The notes: a model not told the origin generated them from the letters alone. A stretch of DNA of 64,000 nt from Homarus americanus (GCF_018991925.1 NW_024729766.1:1-64000), one strand, 5' to 3'. Positions 36,289-49,546 are shown, numbered from the stretch's first letter. A program made the numbers and translations.

Positions 36289-38942
36289 TTGTGGACCATC
36301 TCTGACTGGTACACTGTATTGTGGACCATCTCTGACTGGTACACTGTATTGTGGACCATCTCTGACTGGTACACTGTATTGTGGACCATCTCTGACTGGT
36401 ACACTGTATTGTGGACCATCTCTGACTGGTACACTGTATTGTGGACCATCTCTGACTGGTACACTGTATTGTGGACCATCTCTGACTGGTACACTGTATT
36501 GTGGACCATCTTTGACTGGTACCTGTTGTGGACCATCTTTGACTGGTACACTGTATTGTGGACCATCTCTGTTTAATTTTACTGTATTTGTGGACCATCT
36601 TTGACTAGTACACTGTATTGTGGACCATCTCTGACTACAGTACACTGTATTGTGGACCATCTCTGACTAGTACACTGTATTGTGGACCATCCTGACTAGT
36701 ACACTGTTGTGGACCATCTCTGACTAGTACACTGTGTGTGGACCATCTCTGACTAAGTACACTGTGTTGTGGACCATCCTGAAAACTGAGTACACTGTAT
36801 TGTGGACCATCTGACTATTTTGCTGTATTGTGGACCATCTCTGGCTAACTTTTACTGTATTGTGGGCCATCTCTGACTGGTACACTGTATTGTGGACCAT
36901 CTCTGGAAGTGGTATACTGTGTGGACCATCTTTGGCTGGTACACTGTGTGGACCATCTCTGACTTATTTTACTGTATTGTGGACCATCTCTGGCCTAATT
37001 TTACACTGTATTGTGGACCATCTCCTGACCTAGTACACACCTTGTTGTGGGCCATCTCTGACTAGTACTGTGTGTGGACCATCTCCAGCTAGTACACTGT
37101 ATTGTGGACCATCTCTAGCTAGTACACTGTATTGTGGACCATCTCTGTTAGTACACTGTATTGTGGACCATCTCTGACTTTAATTACACTTTCCATGTTA
37201 GCTGGACCATCTCTGGCTAATTACACTGTGTGTGGACCCATCTCTGACTAGTACACTGTATTATGGACCATCTCTGGCTAGTACACTGTGTGTGGACCAT
37301 CTCTGACTAATTAAACTGTATTGTGGACCATCTCGGCTGAGTACACTGTATTTGCAGACCATCTCTGGCTAGTACACTGTATTGTGGACCATCTGACTGG
37401 TGCACTGTATTGTGGACCATCTCTGACTGGTACACTGTATTGTGGACCATCTCTGACTAATTACACTGTATTGTGGACCATCTCTGACTAGTACACTGTG
37501 TTGTGGACCATCTCTGTTGTTTTACTGTATTGTGGACCATCTTTGACTAGTACGCACATTGTGGACCATCTCTGACTAATTTTGCTGCATTGTGGACCAT
37601 CTCTGACTAATTTTGCCTTATTGTGGACCATCTCTGACTAGTACACTGTATTGTGGACCATCTCAGCCTAGTACACTGTGTTGGTGGTCATCTCTGGCTG
37701 GTACACTGTATTTGTGGACCATCTCTGGCTTTAATTTTACTGTATTTGTGAACCATCTCAGCTAGTACACTGTATTTGTGGACATCTCCTGACTGTTACA
37801 CTGTGTGTGGACCATCTCTGACTGGTACACTGTATTGTGGACCATCTCTGACTAGTACACTGTATTGTGGACCATCTCTGACTAGTACACTGCATTGTGG
37901 ACCATCTCTGACTCAATTACACTGTATTGTGGACCATCTCTGTTTTAATTTTACTGTGTTGTGGACCATCTGACTGGTACACTGTATTGTGGACCATCTC
38001 TGACTAGTACACTGTGTGTGGACCATCTCTGACTAGTACACTGTGTTGTGAGACCATCTCTGGCTTTAGTACACTGTTGTGGACCATCTCTGACTAGTAA
38101 ACTGTATTGTGGACCATCTCTGGCTGGTACACTGTATTGTGGACCATCTCTGACTAGTACACTGTGTGTAGGGCCATCTCTGGCCTAATTTTTACTGTGA
38201 CCGTGGACCATCTCTGGCTGGTACACTGTGTCCATCAGACCATCTCTGGCTGGTACACTGTATTGTGGACCATCTCTGGCTAATTTTTACTGTGTGTGGA
38301 CCATCTCCTGACTGGTTTTTTCGTGTGGACCATCTCTGGCTTTGGTACACTGTATTGTGGACCATCTCTGACTGGTACACTGTGTGTGGACCATCTCACG
38401 GCTGGTACACTGTATTGTGGACCATCTCTGACTAATTTTTGTATTGTGGACCATCTCTGACTAATTACACTGTATTGTGGACCATCTCCTGACAGTACAC
38501 TGTGTGGGCCATCTCTGGCCCTGGTACACTGTATTGTGGACCATCTCTGACTTCAAGTACACTGTATTGTGGACCTCTCGACTAATTTTACTGTGTTGTG
38601 GTTCATCTCTGACTTCAGTACACTGTGTTGGACCATCTCACGGCACTAATTTTGCTGTATTGTGGACCATCTCACAGCTAGTACACACTTATTGTGGACC
38701 ATCTCTGGCCTAGTACACTGTATTGTGTGGACCATCTCTGACTAATTTACACTGTATTGTGGACCATCTCTGACTGGTACACTGTATTGTGGACCATCTC
38801 TGACTGGTACACTGTATTGTGGACCATCTCTGACTGGTACACTGTATTGTGGACCATCTCTGACTGGTACACTGTATTGTGGACCATCTCTGACTGGTAC
38901 ACTGTATTGTGGACCATCTCTGACTGGTACACTGTATTGTGA
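36289..38942. repeat. 30-bp minisatellite, about 90 units
   Basis: The unit combines GTACACTGTATTGTGGACCA with TCTCTGACTG. Seven or more perfect copies stand at the left end (36,289-36,510) and seven at the right end (38,755-38,940). Units between them are divergent, with substitutions such as AATTTTACTG for GGTACACTG and many indels. Confidence 0.97.
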
Positions 38943-39057
38943 CTAACACGTCAATCACCGACAGCATCCTCCCGTGCAGTTACATATCATCACCTGAAGA
39001 TTACGCACCCCAGCTTATTCCATCTGAAGAATAGACACCCTTAACACTATCTGGTGG

Positions 39058-39122
39058 GGTTAGGTTATGTTAGGTTAGGTTAGCGTTGGGTTAGGTTAGT
39101 GTTGGATTAGATTAGGTTAGTG
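39058..39122. repeat. Interstitial (TTAGG)n, degenerate
   Basis: TTAGG units with TTAGCG, TTGGG and TTAGTG variants, about 65 bp, 115 bp after the end of the 30-bp array. Confidence 0.85.
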
Positions 39123-39184
39123 TTTAGTGATCAGGTGAAATCAGCTGGGATGCCTAATTTTCATATGGTCCGTTACATATTCAC

Positions 39185-39187
<3 letters not shown>

Positions 39188-39234
<47 letters not shown>

Positions 39235-39349
39235 CCTTCACTCCCCCCCCCCCTCCTTACGTCTTTCTTTCAAACCACCCATTTTTTCCTCATGACATAA
39301 TACATTTGATGAATTATGATGTTGATGAAGTTAATTAGTTAGGATCACT

Positions 39350-39428
<79 letters not shown>
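39188..39428. repeat. (GT)n and (AC)n microsatellites
   Basis: GT repeats at 39,190-39,232 and AC repeats at about 39,350-39,428, facing each other across about 115 bp of unique sequence. Confidence 0.95.
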
Positions 39429-39430
<2 letters not shown>

Positions 39431-39505
39431 CTCTAGTTCATTTCACCTGAAGAATAACAACCGTAAAGCTACCTGGAAGAGTTTGCTTGGAGTTGGGATT
39501 GGGAT

Positions 39506-39553
39506 TAGGTAAGGTTGGGATTAGGTTAGGTTAGGTTAGGTTAGGTTAGGTTA
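39506..39553. repeat. Interstitial (TTAGG)n
   Basis: About nine TTAGG/TTGGG units, the central six perfect, flanked by GGGATTAGG variants. Confidence 0.9.
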
Positions 39554-39872
39554 AATAAGGTGTTTGTCTGTCCCCCTAACGCTGCATAGTTTATCTAGGA
39601 ACCGTTTGGTCAAGCGTTAAAGGCAGTAAAATTCCCGCCTTGCAACACAACCACCACACCCCAGCGGCCGCCACTACTACTAACACATTCTTGACGCGCC
39701 GCCACACATGTCAACTTCATTGTGTACAAACACCTCAACACCACCCCAGTGTGTCGTCAGGGAACTTCTGAAAGTCTTGTCCTAAAGTTTCACCCACCCA
39801 CCCACCCACCCACCCTTAACACGGGCCATTTTTCTCCATCTCTGCTCGAGACTTTCGCAGCACACCTTAACA

Positions 39873-42776
39873 ATGTCCACAGCAGCGATATCTCCCAGGT
39901 GGATGATGTCCCCAGCAGCGATATCTCCCAGCTGGATGATGTCCCCACCAGTGACATCTCCCAGCTGGCTGATGTCCCCAGCAGTCATATCTCCCAGCTA
40001 GATGAAGTCCCCGGCAGCGATGTCTCCCAGCTGGATGATGTCCCCAGCAGCGATGTCTCCCAGCTGGATGATGTCCCCAACAGTGACATCTCCCAGCTGG
40101 ATGATGTCCCCAGCAGCGATATCTCCCAGCTGGCTGATGTCCCCAGCAGTCATATCTCCCAGCTGGATGATGTCCCAAGCAGTGATATCTCCCAGCTGGA
40201 TGATGTTCCCAGCAGTCATATCTCCCAGCTGGATGATGTCCCAGCAGCGATATCTCCCAGCTGGCTGATGTCCCAGCAGTCATATCTCCCAGCTGGATGA
40301 TGTCCCCAGCATGCATATCTCCCAGCTGGATGATGTCCCCAGCAGCGATATCCCAGCTGGATGATGTCCCGCCAGTCATATCTCCCAGCTGGATGATGTC
40401 CCCAGCATGCATATCTCCCAGCTGGATGATGTCCCCAGCAGTCATATCTCCCAGCAGGATGATGTCCCCAGCAGTCATATCTCCCAGCTGGATGATGTCC
40501 CAGCATGCATATCTCCCAGCGATGATGTCCCCAGCAGCGATATCTCCCAGCTGGATGATGTCCCAAGCAGTCATATCTCCTAGCTGGATGATGTCCCCAG
40601 CATGCATATCTCCCAGCTGGATGATGTCCCCAGCAGTCATATCTCCCAGCTGGATGATGTCCCAGCATGCATATCTCCCAGCTGGATGATGTCCCACAGT
40701 CATATCTCCCAGCAGGATGATGTCCCAAGCAGTCATATCTCCCAGCTGGAGATGTCCCAGCAGTGATATCTCCCAGCTGGATGATGTCCCCGCAGTCATA
40801 TTCCCAGCTGGATGATGTCCCAGCAGTGATATCTCCTAGCTGGATGATGTCCAGCAGTGATATCTCCCAGCTGGATGAAGTCCCCAGCAGTCATATTCCC
40901 AGCTGGATGATGTCCCCAGCAGTGATATCTCCCAGCTGGATGATGTCCCAGCAGTGATATCTCCCAGCTGGATGATGTCCCCAGCAGTGATATCTCCCAG
41001 CGGATGATGTCCCCGCAGTCATATTCCCAGCTGGATGATGTCCCCAGCAGTGATATCTCCCAGCTGGATGTCCCCAGCAGTGATATCTCCCAGCTGGATG
41101 AAGTCCCCAGCAGTCATATCTCCAGCTGGATGATGTCCCCGGCAGTGATATCTCCCAGCTGGATGATGTCCCCAGCAGTGATATCTCCCAGCTGGATGAT
41201 GTCCCCGGCAGTGATACTCCCAGCTGATGATGTCCCCAGCAGTGATATCTCCCAGCTGGATGATGTCCCAGCAGCGATATCTCCAGCTGGATGATGTCCC
41301 CGCAGTGATATCTCCCAGCTGGATGATGTCCCCAGCAGTGATATCTCCCAGCTGGATGATGTCCCAGCAGGATATCTCCCAGCTGGATGATGTCCCAGCA
41401 GCGATATCTCCCAGCTGGATGATGTCCCGGCAGTGATATTCGCCAGCTAGATGATGTCCCCAGCAGTATATCTCCCATGATGATGTCCAGCAGATATCTC
41501 CAGCTGGATGATGTCCCGGCAGTGATATCTCCCAGCTAGATGATGTCCTCAGCAGTTATCTCCCAGCTGGATGATGTCCCCAGCAGCGATATCTCCCAGC
41601 TGATGATGTCCCCAGTGATATCTCCCAGCTGGATGATGTCCCCGGCAGATATCTCCAGCTGGATGATGTCCCCAGCAGTGATATCTCCCAGCTGGATGAT
41701 GTCCCCGGCAGATATCTCCCAGCTGATGATGTCCCGGCAGTGATATTTCCCAGCTGGATGATGTCCCCGGCAGTGATATCTCCCAGCTGGATGATGTCCC
41801 CAGCAGTGATATCTCCCAGCTGGATGATGTCCCCGGCAGTGATATCTCCCGCCGGGATGATGTCCCCAGCAGTGATATCTCCCAGCTGATGATGTCCTCG
41901 GCTGTGATATCTCCCAGCTGGATGATGTCCCCAGCAGTGATATTCCAGCTGGATGATGTCCCCAGCAGCGATATCTCCCAGCTGGATGATGTCCCCAGCA
42001 GTGATATCTCCCAGCTGGATGATGTCCCCGCAGATATTCCCAGCTGATGATGTCCCCAGCAGTGATATTTCCCAGCTGGATGATGTCCCCAGCAGTGATA
42101 TTCCCAGCTGGATGATGTCCCCGCAGTGATATTCCCAGTTGATGTCCCCAGCAGTGATATCTCCCAGCTGATGATGTCCCGCAGTGATATCTCCCAGCTG
42201 ATGATTAGCAGCGATATCTCCCAGCTGATGAAGTCCCCAGCAGTCATATCTCCCAGCTGGATGATGTCCCCAGCAGTGATATCTCTAGCTGGATGATGTC
42301 CCCAGCAGTCATATCTCCCAGCTGGATGATGTCCCAGCAGTGATATCTCCTAGCTGGATGATGTCCCCAGCAGTCATATCTCCCAGCTGGATGATGTCCC
42401 AGCAGTCATATCTCCAGCTCGATGAAGTCCCCAGCAGTGATATCTCCCAGCTGGATGATGTCCCACACAGTCATATCCCCCAGCTGGATGATGTCCCCAG
42501 CAGCGATATCTCCCAGCTGGATGATGTCCCCAGCAGTCATATCTCCTAGCTGGATGATGTCCCCAGCAGCGATGTCTCCCAGCTGGATGATGTCCCCAGC
42601 AACGATATCTCACAGCTCGATGAAGTCCCCAGCAGTGATATCTCCCAGCTGGATGATGTCCCCAGCAGTCATATCTCCAGCTGGATGATGTCCCCAGCAG
42701 TGATATCTCCTAGCTGGATGATGTCTAACCAGTGATATCTCTAGCTGGATGATGTCCCCAGCAGCGATATCTCCCG
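39873..42776. repeat. 33-bp minisatellite, about 88 units
   Basis: The unit combines AGCAGTGATATCTCCCAGCT with GGATGATGTCCCC. Each unit normally holds two palindromes, GATATC and CAGCTG. The first 400 bp keep perfect 33-bp register and stay open on both strands (11-residue period SSDISQLDDVP). Later units lose bases and frames break. Confidence 0.96.
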
Positions 42777-44306
42777 CTTATTGGAGACTCTTCCACCTTA
42801 TGCGACTCTTCCACCTTATGCACGACTCTCTCACCTTATGCGACTCTCTCCTGACTTATGCGACTCTTCCACCTTATGCACGACTCTCCCTCACTTATGC
42901 ACGACTCTCCCACCTTATGCACGACTCTCTCACCTTATGCACGACTCTCCCACCTTATGCACGACTCTCCCACCTTATGCACGACTCTCCCCCTTGGCAC
43001 GACTCTCCCACCTTATGCGACTCTCTCACCTTATGCACGACTCTCCCACCTCATTGACTCTCCACCTTATGCACGACTCTCCCACCTTATGCACGACTCT
43101 CCCATCTCATGCACGACTCTCCCACCTTATGCACGACTCCCACCTTATGCACGACTCTCTCACCTTATGCACGACTCTGCCACCTTATGCACGACTCTCC
43201 CACCTTGCGACTCTCACCTTATGCGACTCTCCCTCACTAATGCACGACTCTCTCCCACCTTATGCACGACTCTCCCCACCTTATGTACGACTCCTCACTA
43301 ATGCGACTCTCCCACCTTATGCGACTCTCCCACCTTATGCGACTCTCACCTGATGCATGACTCCCTATATGCGACTCTCTCCCACCTTATGCACGACTCT
43401 TTCACCTTATGCATGACTCTCCCACCTTATGCACGACTCTTTCACCTTATGCAGACTCTCCACCTTGTAGAGCTCTCTCACCTTATGCGACTCTCCCACT
43501 TGCACGACTCTCCCACCTTATGCACGTCTCTCACCTATGCAGACTCTCCCACCTTATGCACGACTCTCCTCACTTATGCACGACTCTCCTACCTTATGCA
43601 CGCTCTCCTACCTTATGCAGACTCTCCCACCTTGTGCGACTCTCCCACCTTGTGCACGACTCTCCCACCTTATGCACGACTCTTTCACCTTATGCACGAC
43701 TCTCCCACATGCGACTCGCCCACCTTTATGCACGACTCTTTCCACCTGCACGACTCTCCCACCTTATGCGACTCTCCCACCTTATGCACGACTCTTTCAC
43801 CTTATGCGACTCTCCCACCTTATGCACGACTCGCCCACCTTATGCACGACTCTCTCACCTTATGCACGACTCCTACCATATGCACGACTCTCCCACCTTA
43901 TGCACGACTCTCCCACCTTATGCACGACTCTTCCACCTTATGCACGACTCTCCCACCTTATGCAGACTCTCCCACCTTATGAACGATTCTCCACACCTTA
44001 TGCGACTCTCCCACCTTATGCACGACTCTCCCACTTATGCACGACTCTCTCACCTATGCACGACTCTCACCTTATGCAGACTCTCCCACCTTATGCGCCT
44101 CTTTATGCATGACTCTCCTACCTTATGCGACTCTCCCCTTATGCACGACTCTCAACCTTATGCATGACTCTCCTACCTGCACCTCTCCCACCTTAGCACA
44201 CTCTCCCACCTTATGCACGACTCTCCCACCTTATGCACGACTCTCCTCCTTATGCACGACTCTCCCACATGCGACTCTCCACCTTATGTACGACTCATTA
44301 GACTCG
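42777..44306. repeat. 20-bp minisatellite, about 75 units
   Basis: The unit is ACGACTCTCCCACCTTATGC with CTCTCAC and CTTTCAC variants and frequent loss of ACGA. It begins directly at the end of the 33-bp array, with no unique spacer. Confidence 0.96.
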
Positions 44307-45064
44307 GTCAATGAGAATATACTGCATTATTCTTCAGGTTCGTGAGGTAGTGAGTCACAACCATCCACCTTCTTCCATCGTCGTGAGAACCTGACTAGAA
44401 AATTAACAAAAATATTCCTAGGTTTTCCTTTCGATAGCTAAGTGGAGAGACCCTAGACACGGCGACAATCTACACAGCTGCTCTATGCTGTTAATAATAG
44501 TACTGTTTTATGCCTGTGCTGTTGCTATCGGTGGTGCTGCTGTTCCGTCTATTGCTGTTAGTGCTGCTGGTATTGTGGACGCTGTTCCTGCTGCCGCCAC
44601 TACAGCTTCCTCCCTCCTCCTGCTCCCCTCCCTGACACAGCGTCTTAAGACAGTAATTAGGGGAATTCCAGCGAGTCCATTAGTCGGCGGCGGCTCCCGG
44701 GAATGGGCAGGGATACAATGGCGGGTTTCCTGAGTCTTAGCAGGTCAGGAGGCACATTCCCGCCATTATGGGCGGCACAAAGCGTCTGGGCGGTCGTCTT
44801 GTGGGCGCTCTTACCTCTACCACCACTGTTGCCACCTCACCACCTCGCCACCACCGCCATCACCACCACTACTGCATGCCTCGTACTATCACCACTACCA
44901 TCATCATCACCACCATCACCACCATATACCATCTCCATCACCACCATCGCCTCCACTTTACCTCAAGCACCGATTTACTTGACGGTATATTCTCCTTAAA
45001 GAATCCAAGACGAAGATTTATGGTAAAGGACGTAGTTTTGCGGCTGATGTCATAAATTAACACC
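44307..45064. other. Unique GC-moderate spacer
   Basis: Contains a GCTGCT-rich stretch near 44,515-44,610 and CACCAC-rich sequence at 44,815-44,960. An 82-codon frame from ATG 44,485 starts with a hydrophobic segment but becomes Ala-rich along the GCT repeats. I do not accept it as a gene. Confidence 0.5.
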
Positions 45065-45067
45065 AGG

Positions 45068-45103
<36 letters not shown>

Positions 45104-45109
45104 AGAGAG
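45065..45109. repeat. (GA)n microsatellite
   Basis: About 22 GA repeats with one interruption. Confidence 0.95.
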
Positions 45110-45524
45110 TCAGTATTTAGGGACAATAAGTTGGGGAGAAAATAACAAAAAGGTTTATCTTAAAGAACATTATTTACTGAAGGTTTTGGGGAAAGGGTGA
45201 TGGTGGTGCTGGTCTCCCTCCGCGCCCCTTCTACCTCTCTATTCCTTCCCCTCCCCATACTCCTCTTCTCTTCGTCCTCCTTTCCTCTTCCTCCCTCACC
45301 TCATCTTTAGCCATCTTTCCTTCCCTTCCCCCGTGAGTAACAAAGGTGCTCAGAATTAGCACCGATGAGTGGGCGTAGAAGTGGTGACCTGCTCATCCCT
45401 CACACCGCCCACGCCCACTATTGTTGGGGGGAGAAGGATGGAGAAGAGATAGAATGGGAAGGTGAGGTTTGAGGGCGTGGAGGAGGCGAGCTGATCCACA
45501 AGAGGAGAAATGAGTGAGGATCGC
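45110..45524. other. Unique spacer, CT-rich in part
   Basis: CT-rich at 45,215-45,330. No gene or RNA recognised. Confidence 0.55.
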
Positions 45525-46845
45525 ATGGGGGAGGGGCGTATAGAGGGAAAGGGAGGTAGAGAGGGGAGGAGCGGTAGAGAGGGGTCGGTATAGAGGGGGG
45601 TGGTGGTATAGGGAGGGGAGGTATGAAGGGAGAGGCGGTATAGGTGGGGAGGGGAGATATAGAGGGGAGGGGCGGTATAGAGGGGGAGGGGCGGTATAGA
45701 GGAGGAGGGGTGTAGGAGGGGAGGGAGTATAGAGGGAGGGGGAGGTATAGAGGGGGAGGTATGGAGGGGGGAAGGTATGGAGGGGAGGGGCGATATAGAG
45801 GGGAGGCGGTATAGAGGGGGAGGGCGGTATAGAGGGGAGGGGGCAGTATAAAGGGGGAGGGGCGGTATGAGGGGAGGGGGGTAGAGGGGAGGGGGTATAG
45901 AAGGAGGGGCAGGAGGGGAGGAGTATATGGGGGAGGGATGCAGAGGTGGGGGAGGGGAGGTATAGAAGGGGGAGAGTAGAGGAGGGGCGGAGAAGGGGAA
46001 GGGGGTATAGGGGGAGGGGTGGTGGAAGAGGGGAGGGGTGGTGGAGGGGAGGGGCGGTATAGAGGGGAGGTGGCATAGAGGGAGGGAGCGATATAGAGGG
46101 GAGGGGCGATGAGGGGAGGGCAGATAGAGGGAGGAGGGCGGTGTTGAGGAGATGGGAGTAGAGGGGAAGGGCGGGAGAGGGGAGGGCGGTATGAAGGGGG
46201 ACGGTATAGAGGGGAGGTGGTATAGAGGGGAGGGGAGGAGATAGAGGGGAGGGGTGTATAGAGGGGTAGGGGCGGTATAGGAGGGGAGGGAAGGAGAGGA
46301 GGAGGGGCGGTGTTGAGGGGAAGGGCGGTATAGAGGGAGGGGCGGTATAGAGGGGAGGGGCGGTATGAAGGGGGACGTAGAGGGGTAGGGGTGGTATAGA
46401 GGGGAGGGCGGAGGGGGGAGGGGTGGTATAGGGGAGGGGGATATAGAGGGGGGAGGGCGGCATAGAGGGGTAGGGGCGGTATAGAGGGGAGGGGGATATA
46501 GGGAGGAGGGGAAGAGGGGAAGGGGTGGAGAGGGGAAGGGCAGAGAGGGGAGGGGCAGGTGAAGGGGGACGGTATAGAGGGGTAGGGGTTGCAGGAGGGG
46601 AGGGCTGGTATAGGGTGAGGAGGGAGGTATGAGGGGAGGGCAGATAGAGGGGGAGGGTGGTATGAAGGGAGGGTGGTATAGAAGGAGGCGGTATAGAGGG
46701 AGAGGGGCTGTATAGAGGGGAGGGGTGGTATAGGGGAGGGGTGGTATAGAGGGGGGAGGGGTGGAATAGAGGGAGGTGGTATAGAGGGGAGAGGTGAAGG
46801 GGAGGGCGTATAGGGAGGGGCGGTATAGAGGGAAGGGGGAATATT
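45525..46845. repeat. 18-bp G-rich minisatellite, about 75 units
   Basis: The unit is GGGGAGGGGCGGTATAGA with length changes in the G runs. The plus strand is C-poor. Minus-strand frames rich in P/L/S/Y are artefacts. Confidence 0.95.
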
Positions 46846-47142
46846 CCAGACTTGTTTAACTTAATTGCTCATCCTAACTCTAACCTAACTCACAGATGTC
46901 ATTATCATCCACTGCCAAGAACTATACTATAAGATGATGTGCCATCACCCAGGTGTTACAGCCTCGTGATAACTGCAGACAAGGAACACCAGTCTTAGCG
47001 TCCTCCATTGATCTCAGGAAATATCATAATACATATGTGTTTAAATGTTTAGTGATGTTAAAAGGCCAGAGTGATGGTGAGACATGTTTACAGTGGTAAT
47101 AGATTTATTGATATATATTTTACCACCTTTAAGAAAAATATG

Positions 47143-47209
47143 TGGTTAGGTTAGGTTAGGTTAGGTTAGTTAGGTTAGGTTAGGTTAGTTAGATAGGTTA
47201 GGTTAGGTT
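47143..47209. repeat. Interstitial (TTAGG)n
   Basis: About 13 TTAGG units with TTAG and AGATAGG interruptions. Confidence 0.92.
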
Positions 47210-47416
47210 AGCATCAGGTGTAATCTTCAGGTTAAACAATCTGGGAGGCTATCATCAGGTGATCCAGTCTGTCTTCTGTTTCTGATAGCTATAGATGAGA
47301 CACCTTCACTTAACAGTATTTCGATAATGGTAAATTAGGCAGTACAGCAGTTGACAGTCTAGTTGATTCTCTATTGATCGTTGTTTAATTAACACGAGAC
47401 TCATGAAAGCACAGTG

Positions 47417-47418
<2 letters not shown>

Positions 47419-47459
<41 letters not shown>
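47419..47459. repeat. (AC)n microsatellite at the LINE 5' truncation
   Basis: About 20 AC repeats that end within three bases of where homology to LINE copy A begins. Confidence 0.95.
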
Positions 47460-47461
<2 letters not shown>

Positions 47462-48109
47462 CAAACAGGCACTAGTCGATCCATAGTTTACCATGATGAG
47501 ATGTATCAAGTGAAACATGTATATGGCAAGTGACAAGATCACTAGATTACAAGATGTTGTAACCCTAGATTAAGGTTATATATAGGTACTTTGGCAGTAT
47601 GTTCCTCAAGCAGATGTAAACAAGACTAAATGTAAAGTGTGTGGCCAGACACATGCCACACTAATTTGGAACACTACGTCCTCGACTGTGTGAAGATAGA
47701 ACTTTTAGGACAGGTCCAAGCACACTGTTTGTGAAATGCACAACACTTCATCTCTAATGGCAAATAGCCGACATATTAAGATTGTATCCACTTTTTGCAC
47801 TTAGTAACTATATCAGTTCTCATGTACAGAACCAAAACACAATGTGCTTGAACACTTCACGTAAATGTGAATAACAGTGAGGCCAGACATACTGCTCACA
47901 CGCCTGTACTCACGCATTTGTGAATAAGTTACCTTTATGTATAGAACTAAACAAATAATGTAAATGAAATACTGTAAACATTCAGTGCCATAATATCCGA
48001 CAACGGGGGTTAATTATGACCCGTTGTAAACTCTACTTGTAATCCTTTTGCGCTACCGTCACAGGATGAGTGGCACAATAAAGTAGCCGCAAGCGCCAAA
48101 AATAAAACT
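47462..48109 (+). mobile_element. 5'-truncated LINE tail, copy B
   Basis: Matches copy A (445-1108) from CAAACAGGCACTAGTCGATC to the 3' UTR end. It keeps pieces lost in copy A, notably CKVCGQTH followed in another frame by LEHYVLDCVK, a CxxC-H-C knuckle typical of LINE ORF2 C-termini. It also has its own frameshifts (for example the CCCTAGATTAAGGTTATATAT region near 47,565). It is 5'-truncated, as usual for target-primed insertion. The right flank is CT-rich, and no clear target-site duplication is visible. Confidence 0.82.
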
Positions 48110-48947
48110 CACCTTCCTCATACACCCACCTTCTCCCCTCCCTTCCCCTTCACTCCTCCTCAAAAGCTTCCAGCCAAGAAAACTTTACCCTGGTACACGT
48201 CAGGGAAGTTTTATGGAGGGACACACATGAACGAGTTTGTTCCCTGCCTCCATTCCCCCTTTTTCCTCCCCCTTCTTCCTCTCTCTCTCTTCCTGCTCTT
48301 CTTACCTCCCTCCCTTCTCTCCTCCTTTCCCTCCTCCTTTTCCCTTCCATCCCTCCCTCCCTCCTCTCCCCTCCCTACCCACCTCCCTATTCTCTTTCTT
48401 CTCCTCCCTCCTCCCCTACCTACCCACGTCCTTCTCTCATTCCTTCCCTCCCTATCCACCTCCTTTCTTCTATCCTCCCACCTATTACCTACATCCCTTA
48501 TCAATTTACGTACATTCCTCCTCCTTCCCATGCTCTCCACCTTACCTACCTGTACCCTACCCTCCTTCTCCTTTCCTAGCATCCTTCCCTTTCAACTCCA
48601 TCCCACCTTGCCCTCTGTGTGTGTGTGTGTGTGTGGAGGCGCCTTCATTGGTGATGCAGGTAGGGGCGGGCGGCTGGGCCATGTATACAAACACACGAAC
48701 AAACACAAACCCACAAACACCAAATTGTCACCGGGTTGTTGAGCATCACAGCCTGGCGGGGGAATTTGCCTCCGATTCAACAAGATTGTATGTTTGGCGG
48801 GGACGTTTTCTTGCCAGTTAGGAGGGAGGAGGGGGGGGTGGGGGAGGGTAGGGGAGGAGAATCTGGTAGTTGAGGAAGGGAATGGGGGAAAATCTAGTAG
48901 GGAAGAGATTTCAGAGTTCCATTTAACAGCCTTGAACATCTTTCCTT
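48110..48947. other. CT-rich low complexity and (GT)n
   Basis: CT-rich sequence (CCCTCCTTCC types) at about 48,115-48,605, (GT)n at about 48,616-48,635, then G-rich unique sequence. No gene accepted. Confidence 0.6.
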
Positions 48948-49256
48948 AGCAACCAACCAACTACCAACCAACCAACTGACTAACCAACTGATCAACAAAC
49001 CAACCAACTGACTAACTTAGTGGGGGAATTATTCTACCGCCCGGCCCATCTGCTTGAGCGGTGGGTGTCTCAAGCACTACAGGCAGACTGGCCCTCAACA
49101 CAGCTGGCTGGCACTTACTCTGGTTCACTCTGGTCATTCAAGTGCACGGGAATTAAACACGCCTATTGTTTATTGCAGGAGTTGTTTATTGAGTTAGGTT
49201 AGGTTAGGTTAGGTTGGGTTGGGTAGTTGGGGTTGCTGGGTTGGGTTGTTGGGTTG
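48948..49256. repeat. CAACCAAC tract and TTAGG/TTGGG tract
   Basis: ACCAACCAACTGACTA units at 48,948-49,017, then unique sequence, then TTAGG units grading into GTTGG and GTTGGG at 49,193-49,256. Confidence 0.85.
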
Positions 49257-49449
49257 GTGTTGGGTGGGTCTGACGACCTAGTTCAAATATGAGCCTCATC
49301 ATGGTGTGTCATACCTCATGGACAGAGAAGTCGTAGTACAGTACAAGAAGACTACCAACGACCTTTTATGTTAGTCGTTATGTATCACACACCCTACCTA
49401 CGACCCCAGGAAGGATATCGAGTCAAGTGGTTGTAGAGGAGGGTATAGA

Positions 49450-49451
<2 letters not shown>

Positions 49452-49484
<33 letters not shown>

Positions 49485-49489
49485 AAAAA

Positions 49490-49531
<42 letters not shown>

Positions 49532-49546
49532 CATATATAGTAAAAA

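Noticed and set aside
39722..40300. 192-codon frame with SSDISQLDDVP repeats
   Set aside because: It starts in unremarkable spacer, the opposite strand is equally open, and the frame is lost as soon as the array has indels.
44485..44733. 82-codon frame with a hydrophobic start resembling a secreted peptide
   Set aside because: It follows a GCT-rich low-complexity stretch, lacks a cleavage-site context and mature domain, and has no supporting neighbours.
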